A model generated the notes under the pieces. That model worked only from the letters and a program-made list of their open reading frames with translations. It searched no databases and was not told where the DNA came from. DNA of 5,791 nucleotides from Paracoccaceae bacterium. Lineage in GTDB: Bacteria > Pseudomonadota > Alphaproteobacteria > Rhodobacterales > Rhodobacteraceae. A program made the translations under genes and the position numbers. The stretch's first letter is position 1; each line of letters begins with the position of its first letter. Positions 1 through 4,727 of this stretch are shown here, piece after piece. The stretch spans positions 1 to 5,791 of the forward strand of contig NVQY01000019.1 in NCBI GenBank assembly GCA_002400675.1, read 5' to 3'.

Positions 1-936
1 GCCGCAGGGCGGGCGTTTCCGTTTGTGTTTGGCGGCGACGGGGCCGGGTTCGCCTGCGCGCCGGACCGCGCGGCCGAGGCCGGGGCGGCGCTTGCAGCGG
101 TACGCTGTTGGGCGGCGCAAGAATTCGGCATGGAGCTGCGCGTGGCGATGGTGCCCGTGGCCGAGGTACGCGCCGCCGGGTTGGATGTGGCTGTGGCCCG
201 GTATCAGCCCTCGCCGGGGGTGGATTACGCGATGTTCAGCGGTGGTGGTCTGTCATGGGCGGAAACCCGGATGAAAGCGGGGGCGTATGCCCTGCCCAAG
301 GCCCCGGCGGGCACGATCCCTGACCTCACGGGCCTGTCGTGCCGCTGGTCCAACGTGAAATCGCGCAACGGGTCGATCCTGTCGGTGGTGATACAGCCGG
401 TCGGGGCGGCCTCGGGACCGGAATTCACCCGCCTGTCGGAAAAGGTCATCTCCATCGCCCGGCATCTTGAACGGGCCGGCCATCCGGTACCGACCGAGGG
501 CGCGATTACCCGCTGGCCTCCTCCGGGCCTGACGCTAGAGGCACATGCCTCGCACGGGGCCATTCCGCTGGCCCGGCACAAACGCAAGCTGTTGATGGTG
601 ACCTTGCTGAACTGGTTCTTCCTGCGCTGGAAAATCCCGGTCAACGGGTTTGATCCGGCGCATTACACGGTGACGGTGGGGCGCAACGCGGATTTCCGCA
701 AATTCGACGACGGGTTGAAAATGACGCTGGATTGCGACGCCGGGACGCAAAAGAAACTGCGCGCGGTGTTAGAGCAGGCGGCGCAGGACGGGACCATCAG
801 ATACGGGCTGTGCGAACAGGATGAAGCGATGATGACCTGCATCGTGCCGTCAATCCTGACCGATGATCATGTGCATTTCATCGACGGCGCAGCGGGCGGC
901 TATACGCAGGCGGCAGCAGGGATCAAGGTGCCTTGA
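1..936 (+). CDS. DUF3095 family protein, cyclase-like, 5'-truncated by window edge
   Basis: The reading frame is open from base 1 to the TGA at 934-936, giving 311 visible residues with no start inside the window. A GTG at 25 could be taken as a start, but it encodes the Val inside an FPFVFGGDG motif (residues 6-14), so the coding frame clearly runs in from the left. From memory, DUF3095 proteins are roughly 380-390 residues, which would place about 75 residues outside the window. Family-like blocks are the GGDG loop, a YAMFSGGGLSWAE block near residue 80, and a C-terminal block with DEAMMTC, DDHVHFIDGAAGGY. The GGDG loop resembles the catalytic turn of the nucleotide cyclase/GGDEF fold, and some family members have been labelled adenylate cyclases. 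No reaction is established as far as I know, and I assign none. No signal peptide can be judged because the N-terminus is missing. The gene ends 22 bases before a REP doublet. The family call is confident; function is unknown. Confidence 0.85.
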   Translation, partial: AAGRAFPFVFGGDGAGFACAPDRAAEAGAALAAVRCWAAQEFGMELRVAMVPVAEVRAAGLDVAVARYQPSPGVDYAMFSGGGLSWAETRMKAGAYALPKAPAGTIPDLTGLSCRWSNVKSRNGSILSVVIQPVGAASGPEFTRLSEKVISIARHLERAGHPVPTEGAITRWPPPGLTLEAHASHGAIPLARHKRKLLMVTLLNWFFLRWKIPVNGFDPAHYTVTVGRNADFRKFDDGLKMTLDCDAGTQKKLRAVLEQAAQDGTIRYGLCEQDEAMMTCIVPSILTDDHVHFIDGAAGGYTQAAAGIKVP

Positions 937-957
937 TGAAACCCGTCTGGTTTTGTC

Positions 958-1030
958 CGTAGGATGGGTTTTCAACCCATCATTTGCCCCGGATGAAATG
1001 GTGGAAGATGGGGTAAAACCCCATCCTACG
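958..1030. repeat. REP doublet (REPIN): two inverted GTAG-hairpin units
   Basis: Two 24-base arms, 958-981 and 1007-1030, are inverted copies of each other, matching at 21 of 24 positions, with a 25-base spacer (982-1006). Each arm is also a hairpin: GATGGGTT/AACCCATC with loop TTC on the left, and GATGGGGT/ACCCCATC with loop AAA on the right, both 8 bp perfect stems. Two of the three differences between arms are a compensatory pair (T-A in one stem, G-C in the other), and the third is in the loop. Each hairpin is preceded on its own strand by GTAG (959-962 on +; CTAC at 1026-1029 read on -). GTAG followed by a hairpin is the established signature of REP sequences mobilised by RAYT (TnpA-REP) transposases, and an inverted pair is a REPIN. 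No RAYT gene is in the window. The element lies between two converging genes, 9 bases from the aldolase stop, and may also act as a bidirectional terminator or mRNA stabiliser; there is no T-tract. Confidence 0.85.
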
Positions 1031-1039
1031 CTGGTTGGG

Positions 1040-1810
1040 TCAATCGGCGTCCTGCCACTTGGCCACCATGTCCCGCGCGCCCCTGACCAACAGCACCACG
1101 TCAATCCCCACCGCGAGAAACGTTGCCCCGGCGTCGAGATAGGCCGGGGTCTTGTCGCCCAGTGACATGATGCCGGGGGCTTTGCCGGCGGCGGCGATGC
1201 GTTGCAAGGCGTCGCGGATGGTGTCCTGCACTTCGGGGGCGTCAACGTTGCCTTTGAACCCCATGTCGGTGGACAGGTCCGCCGGGCCGATGAACACGCC
1301 GTCGATGCCGTCCACCGCCAGAATTTCATCAAGGGCGGCGATGCCTGCGCGACTTTCGACCTGCACCAACAGGCAAATCTGATCATCCGCCGTGGTCACA
1401 TAATCGCCAATCGCGCCAAAACGTGTGGCGCGCGCCGCAGCTGCCCCGACGCCGCGCGTGCCAGTGGGAGGATAGGTGCAGGCCCGCACCAGATCGCGCG
1501 CCTGATCCGCACTTTCGACCATCGGCACCATGATGGTTTGCGCGCCCACGTCCAGCACCTGTTTGATCACCCATGTCTCGCCAATCGGCACCCGGACAAG
1601 GGCCGGGGAGGCGCTGTTTTGCAGCGCGCTTAGCTGGGCGCGGATCGAGCGGATGTCGTTGGGCGCGTGTTCGCCGTCGATCAGCACCCAGTCGAACCCG
1701 GTTGACCCGACGATTTCCGCCGCCCCCGCATCCGCAAGGCTAAGCCAGCAGCCAAACAGGGGTTTGTCGCCTTTAAGGGCGCGTTTGAACATATTGATTG
1801 GGGCTGGCAT
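1040..1810 (-). CDS. hpaI: HpcH/HpaI family class II aldolase (2-keto-3-deoxy acid aldolase)
   Basis: This 256-residue protein closely resembles 4-hydroxy-2-oxoheptane-1,7-dioate aldolase (HpaI) over its whole length. Such enzymes are metal-dependent class II pyruvate aldolases, cytoplasmic, cleaving 2-keto-4-hydroxy acids to pyruvate plus an aldehyde; in the homoprotocatechuate pathway the products are pyruvate and succinic semialdehyde. Visible key residues, assigned from memory of E. coli HpaI with a constant +3 offset, are His48 in DGEHAPND (catalytic base), Arg73 in LVRVP (binds the pyruvate carboxyl), Glu152 in VQVES and Asp178 in GPADLS (metal ligands). YPPTGTRGVG at 113-122 is also typical. 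The ATG at 1810 has a good Shine-Dalgarno, GAAGGA (complement of 1818-1823), seven bases upstream. The gene is divergent from an HpaR-like regulator, its likely controller. No other hpa genes are present, so the physiological substrate could instead be a sugar-derived keto-deoxy acid, as in the related RhmA and GarL enzymes. The family call is firm; the exact substrate is not. Confidence 0.93.
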   Translation of the reverse strand: MPAPINMFKRALKGDKPLFGCWLSLADAGAAEIVGSTGFDWVLIDGEHAPNDIRSIRAQLSALQNSASPALVRVPIGETWVIKQVLDVGAQTIMVPMVESADQARDLVRACTYPPTGTRGVGAAAARATRFGAIGDYVTTADDQICLLVQVESRAGIAALDEILAVDGIDGVFIGPADLSTDMGFKGNVDAPEVQDTIRDALQRIAAAGKAPGIMSLGDKTPAYLDAGATFLAVGIDVVLLVRGARDMVAKWQDAD

Positions 1811-1932
1811 GGCAGTTTCCTTCAGCTAGTCTGGGATTGGTTGTTTAACATGTTCCTTAGCTTAAGCGGCAGGTCAAACATTAATATCCCTATGGGATTG
1901 CATCCCGGGCGCTAGAGGTGGCAAACTGCACC
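1811..1932. promoter_or_regulatory. Divergent hpaI/hpaR control region with candidate operators
   Basis: This gap must hold promoters for both divergent genes. It contains several perfect short palindromes: AACATGTT (1847-1854), GCTTAAGC (1860-1867), and CCCGGG (1904-1909). A three-part array ATCCC/GGGAT/ATCCC lies at 1886-1906, and a further GGGATTG at 1833-1839 repeats the one at 1894-1900. On the minus strand TTGACC (complement of 1872-1877) is a possible -35 for the aldolase, and AACATGTT lies about where its -10 would be, a position where repressor binding would block transcription. No convincing -10 is seen on either strand. MarR proteins usually bind 16-20 base imperfect palindromes and often repress both their own gene and a divergent target, so an HpaR site here is a reasonable inference, but which palindrome it uses cannot be told. 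Confidence 0.5.
1886..1906. promoter_or_regulatory. Overlapping inverted repeats ATCCC-GGGAT-ATCCC
   Basis: ATCCC (1886-1890), GGGAT (1894-1898) and ATCCC (1902-1906) are spaced exactly 8 bases apart. The central GGGAT can pair with either neighbour, through a TAT loop on the left or a TGC loop on the right, so two mutually exclusive hairpins are possible. The right end is 8 bases before the AGAGG ribosome-binding site of the MarR gene. As DNA this could be an operator; as RNA it could affect translation if the transcript starts upstream of 1886. The stems are only 5 bp, so an operator role seems more likely than a riboregulator. Confidence 0.35.
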
Positions 1933-2364
1933 ATGACAAAAAACCTTCTTTCGACCTCAAGATCCCTGCCAATTGCCCTGTTGCGCGCGCGCGAACGGGT
2001 GATGGGGCCGATCCGCGCTTTGCTGGCGGACGTGGGCGTTACCGAACAACAGTGGCGGGTGCTGCGGGTGTTGCAGGAAAGCGGGCCGCTTGATCCGACG
2101 CGGATTGCCTATCAGGCCTGTCTGCTGCTGCCCAGCCTGACCCGTATCCTACAAAAACTAGAGGACAAGGGCCTGCTTAAGCGGACCCCGGATGAAACAG
2201 ACGGGCGCAAGCAGGTGGTGCGGATAACCGCAGATGGCGAGGCGTTGGTTGCCGCCAATCTGGACGCGAGTATTGAAGTGATGGAACAGGTGCGCGCGCA
2301 GATGGGCCCGGACCGCTATGACGCCCTTTTGGATTTGCTGAACGATCTGGATCGACGCGACTGA
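1933..2364 (+). CDS. hpaR: MarR family transcriptional regulator, HpaR-like
   Basis: This is a 143-residue cytoplasmic winged helix-turn-helix repressor of the MarR family. The segment from SLPIALLRARERVM (residues 11-24) through VTEQQWRVLRVL (36-47) resembles HpaR, the repressor of homoprotocatechuate catabolism. The recognition helix is within LLPSLTRILQKLEDKGLL (65-82), and the wing is at DETDGRKQVVRIT (87-99), with the Asp-Arg pair usual in MarR wings. Residues 100-143 form the C-terminal dimerisation helices. I chose ATG 1933: AGAGGTGG at 1914-1921 can serve as its ribosome-binding site, with slightly long spacing. The in-frame GTG at 1918 would add five residues but overlaps that site and has no ribosome-binding site of its own. 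The regulator is divergent from the HpaI-type aldolase, the classic arrangement for a MarR regulator and its target. Its ligand is probably an aromatic or keto acid, by analogy only. The TAXI gene follows after 85 bases and could be co-transcribed. Confidence 0.9.
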   Translation: MTKNLLSTSRSLPIALLRARERVMGPIRALLADVGVTEQQWRVLRVLQESGPLDPTRIAYQACLLLPSLTRILQKLEDKGLLKRTPDETDGRKQVVRITADGEALVAANLDASIEVMEQVRAQMGPDRYDALLDLLNDLDRRD

Positions 2365-2449
2365 TGGGTCCGGTCTGGCAGGCGGGTTCTGGCATTTCAG
2401 AACAAGGCTGTCGTTGTTGATCTGCGCGCGCTCCGAAAGGAACATGTGA
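2365..2449 (+). other. Spacer between regulator and TAXI gene, with small stem-loop
   Basis: These 85 bases hold one 6-bp perfect stem, GTTCTG (2386-2391) and CAGAAC (2398-2403), around a GCATTT loop. No run of T follows, so it is not a convincing intrinsic terminator. The regulator and TAXI genes could therefore share a transcript. AAAGGA at 2436-2441, eight bases before the GTG at 2450, is a good ribosome-binding site and fixes the TAXI start. Confidence 0.4.
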
Positions 2450-3716
2450 GTGCGGATATGGTTTCTGGCCGCTCTTGCGGCGACGGTGCTGATTGCGGGG
2501 TTGGTTCTTGATAGTTTACGCCCCCCCACCACGATGCGGCTTGCCGCCGGACCATCGGGGGTGGGTATTATCAGGTTGCCGAACAATACCGGGCCATTCT
2601 GGCACGGGACGGGATTGACCTTGAACTGGTGGAAACTTCGGGTCGGTCGAAAACGCCGACCTGATCAGCAAACGCGCGGTGGATGCGGCGATCCTTCAGG
2701 GTGGCATCAAGGTCGCTGACCCGGAAATCGAGGCAATCGGTGCCTTGTTCTTTGAACCAATGATCTTTCTGGTGCGCAAAGACAGCGATGTTCCCGGAAA
2801 TCCCGCGTTGTGGAAGGGCCTGAGGATCAATATCGGCGCTCCTGGGTCGGGCATCAGGGCTGCCTTTGATGATTTCGAAAGTGCGGTTGGATTGTCAGTC
2901 GGGGCCAACCGGAAACTTGGGTTGAAATACAGTGATGCGGTTGCCGCTCTGGTCGCGGGCACATTAGATATCACCGTATTCGTGGCCCCCATTGATGCCC
3001 CCTATCTGGTGGCGGCATACGGCGAAGACGCTTTGCGTCTGTTGCCGCTGCAACACACCGAAGCAATTTCCCGGCGGCTGGAATATGCAAAGACCGTGAC
3101 CGTTCCCACCGGGGCAATTTCGCTGTGGCCGGTGGTGCCCTCCGAACCACAGTCGCTGATGGCGCTGGAGGCGCGTCTGGCCATCACGCCCGACCTTCAC
3201 CCGGCCCTTGTCACCCGCCTGACCATGGCGGCAATCGAGCTGCACAATGTGCGCGGGGTGATCATGGATCAGGGCATGTTCCCGTCGGTCGAAGGCACCG
3301 GGCTTCCTTTTGACAACGCCGCGCGTCAGTTGATCATCAACGGGCCGTCCATCTGGCACGACTGGCTGCCCTATTGGATGGCGTCACAGGCTCATCGGCT
3401 GGTTCTGCTGATGCTGCCCATCCTGATCATCATGCTGTCTGCGTTGCGCGCCGTGCCGATGGTTTACGCCTATTTCATGCGCTGGCGCGTCTGGCAGCAT
3501 TACCCCGAGATCAAAACTGTCGAGGATCAACTGGCCGGGGGTATGGACGACGACGGCCTGAGACAGGCAGATGCGATGCTCGCGGATCTGGATGACCGCC
3601 TGTCGCAACTCAGACTACCGGCGGCCTATCGGCAACCGGCATATGACGCGCGTATTCATGTGGAACTGATACGCAGCCGGATCGCCAAAAGGCGGGCAGA
3701 GCTGCAAACCGGGTGA
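2450..3716 (+). pseudogene. TAXI family solute-binding protein, two frameshifts
   Basis: Three overlapping frames join into one 422-residue TAXI-family protein if one base is restored at two places. Segment 1 (GTG 2450 to about 2560) gives an N-terminal membrane or signal helix (about residues 4-20) and LAAGPSG. Segment 2 (about 2560-2643) gives GGYYQVAEQYRAILARDG and ends with ETSG; its frame then hits TGA at 2662. Segment 3 (2643-3716) starts SVENADLISKRAVDAAILQ and runs uninterrupted to the end. The first break is in G5 at 2557-2561, where six G would keep frame; the second is at GGTCGG (2641-2646), where one T seems lost. TAXI proteins normally bind small acids, often glutamate-like, outside the cytoplasmic membrane for TRAP transporters. 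This one has a C-terminal membrane helix (about 317-343 of the repaired protein) and a roughly 79-residue charged helical tail, presumably cytoplasmic. No TRAP permease is adjacent. The remaining sequence is undecayed, so the lesions are recent or are sequencing errors. Family confident; broken status less so. Confidence 0.85.
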
Positions 3717-3758
3717 CATTTGCGGTCGCGTTGGGGACGCCCGCGTGAAACAGTCAAT
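3717..3758. other. Short convergent intergenic gap
   Basis: Only 42 bases separate the stop codons of the TAXI gene and the sulfotransferase. A 4-bp stem, GCGT (3728-3731) with ACGC (3737-3740) around TGGGG, is the only structure seen. It lacks a T-tract on either strand, so no terminator is called. Confidence 0.5.
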
Positions 3759-4577
3759 TCAGTTGCCCAGTTTGGCGTGCACCTCGTCCAGATCAATTTC
3801 CCTAACCGGCATCTTGTTGCCCGGATTGTCGAAATCATAGCCGAACAGTTCAAAGTCACGGTGAAAGATTTCGTAGATCAGATGCATCGACAGATCATCA
3901 AAGTAATCCTCGACCGGGTGGGCGCGCTTTGGGCCGTGACCCTCGGATTCGTTGAAACGGGGAATGTTCTCAAGGTCGATGGCATTGGGCAGCTCGACTG
4001 ATTTCAGAACCTCGGCCATGCCGTCGTTGAACGCCTCGGTCCAGATGATCTTGTCATAGGTGCCACCGTTGTTGATGAAGGTGGACACATGCCCCGACAC
4101 CGCTGACCAGTGAATGTCCGGGTCCATCGGCCGGCGCCAGCGGATGGTGTCACGGGCAAACAACAGGAACCGGCGGAACGATTTGATCTGGTCGAAATCG
4201 TCTTTGCCGTCCTCGCCGCCGACCTCGATGCCGTATTTATACACCAGCGTCGGCACAAGGTTGCCGCGATAGCGCTTGCCGTTGCGCTGAATGCCGCAAA
4301 TCTTGTCAAAGAACGACGACAGAATGCGGGTGTAGGGATTGCGCACGCAGGTAAACGAATACGACTGGTGTTCCTGTACGTTGCGGGTGATCAGGTCCTG
4401 ACTGTCCTCGAACCCCCATTTGTGCATGCCTTGCTTGGCGTCGTGAATGTCGCCTTCAAAGAATTCACCATGATCCGAATAATACATGATCTGCCCGATG
4501 GTCGAGCAGGCGCACTTGGGCACCACCCGGTACACCAGACTTTCGGTTTCGGTCATCCAGGTTCCGGGAAACCCCAT
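3759..4577 (-). CDS. Sulfotransferase family 2 protein (PAPS-dependent)
   Basis: This 272-residue protein has the two hallmarks of PAPS-dependent sulfotransferases. The 5'-phosphosulfate loop is VPKCACSTI (residues 19-27, Lys21 contacting the phosphate in known members), and the 3'-phosphate site is CVRNPYTRILSSF (77-89, with Arg79 and Ser87/Ser88). DIHWSAVSGH (154-163) and the C-terminal IYEIFHRDFELFGYDF (234-249) also fit the Sulfotransfer_2 type, which acts mainly on carbohydrates. It would move a sulfuryl group from PAPS to a hydroxyl, probably on a glycan, and has no signal peptide or membrane helix, so a cytoplasmic site is likely. The ATG at 4577 has a strong GGAGG ribosome-binding site (complement of 4585-4589) seven bases upstream, which favours it over Met8. 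It is divergent from a GT14-type glycosyltransferase, suggesting joint work on one surface polymer. The acceptor is unknown. Confidence 0.88.
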   Translation of the reverse strand: MGFPGTWMTETESLVYRVVPKCACSTIGQIMYYSDHGEFFEGDIHDAKQGMHKWGFEDSQDLITRNVQEHQSYSFTCVRNPYTRILSSFFDKICGIQRNGKRYRGNLVPTLVYKYGIEVGGEDGKDDFDQIKSFRRFLLFARDTIRWRRPMDPDIHWSAVSGHVSTFINNGGTYDKIIWTEAFNDGMAEVLKSVELPNAIDLENIPRFNESEGHGPKRAHPVEDYFDDLSMHLIYEIFHRDFELFGYDFDNPGNKMPVREIDLDEVHAKLGN

Positions 4578-4648
4578 CTGCTTGCCTCCATAGCCCTGTT
4601 TGGCCTCTCTATATCGGGCCTCAGGTATCTTATCTGCTAAAAAAGAAA

Positions 4649-4694
4649 AATAAATGCTGTTTATTCAATCGGTCTTCACCTTTATCAAGATAAA
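4649..4694. repeat. Two palindromes of TTTAT half-sites, candidate operator
   Basis: The first palindrome is AATAAA (4649-4654) and TTTATT (4660-4665) around TGCTG. The second is TTTATC (4681-4686) and GATAAA (4689-4694) around AA. The centres are about 30 bases apart, close to three helical turns, so both would face one side of the DNA. In addition TGTTTAT (4658-4664) pairs with ATAAACA (4690-4696). A dimeric regulator binding here could control both divergent genes. AT-rich DNA yields such patterns by chance, so confidence is limited. Confidence 0.35.
4660..4688 (-). promoter_or_regulatory. Candidate sigma-70 promoter for the sulfotransferase
   Basis: On the minus strand TTGATA (complement of 4683-4688) matches the -35 consensus TTGACA at five of six positions. 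After a 17-base spacer, AATAAA (complement of 4660-4665) matches TATAAT at four of six. The spacing is ideal, and both elements overlap the TTTAT palindromes, which could allow regulation. The transcript would have a leader of about 75 bases. This is pattern matching only. Confidence 0.3.
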
Positions 4695-4727
4695 CAATGA
4701 TGATCTGACAGGCGTATCGTTTCCAGT

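Larger units (their letters stand above)
4578..4727. promoter_or_regulatory. Divergent sulfotransferase/glycosyltransferase control region
   Basis: This 150-base gap drives two divergent genes and is clearly richer in A and T, mainly at 4630-4700, than the coding DNA around it. It contains an A-rich run at 4639-4654 and two palindromes built from the same TTTAT/ATAAA half-site. No strong ribosome-binding site is seen before the glycosyltransferase ATG at 4728, while the sulfotransferase has a strong one at 4585-4589. The base composition fits a promoter region; the exact promoters are uncertain. Confidence 0.6.

Noticed and set aside
25..936. GTG at 25 as the true start of the DUF3095 gene
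   Set aside because: The frame is open to base 1, and the residues before GTG (ending FPF) complete a family-like FPFVFGGDG motif, so the gene begins outside the window.
958..1030. CRISPR repeat or insertion-sequence end
   Set aside because: There are only two inverted units with no repeated direct copies or spacers, and no transposase gene is nearby; GTAG-hairpin units fit REP sequences better.
1918..1932. GTG 1918 as start of the MarR gene
   Set aside because: It overlaps the only good ribosome-binding site and lacks one of its own; ATG 1933 gives a length and N-terminus typical of HpaR-like proteins.
2386..2403. Terminator after the MarR gene
   Set aside because: A 6-bp stem exists but is followed by AAGGCTG rather than a T-run, and its stability is low.
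2557..2664. Programmed ribosomal frameshifting in the TAXI gene
   Set aside because: There is no canonical X XXY YYZ slippery heptamer at either break, no obvious stimulatory structure, and two successive -1 events would be needed.
3728..3740. Intrinsic terminator between the TAXI gene and the sulfotransferase
   Set aside because: The stem is only 4 bp and there is no T-tract on either strand.
4110..4640. Long open frame on the + strand opposite the sulfotransferase
   Set aside because: It is the antisense shadow of a well-supported minus-strand gene, and its translation has no recognisable domain.
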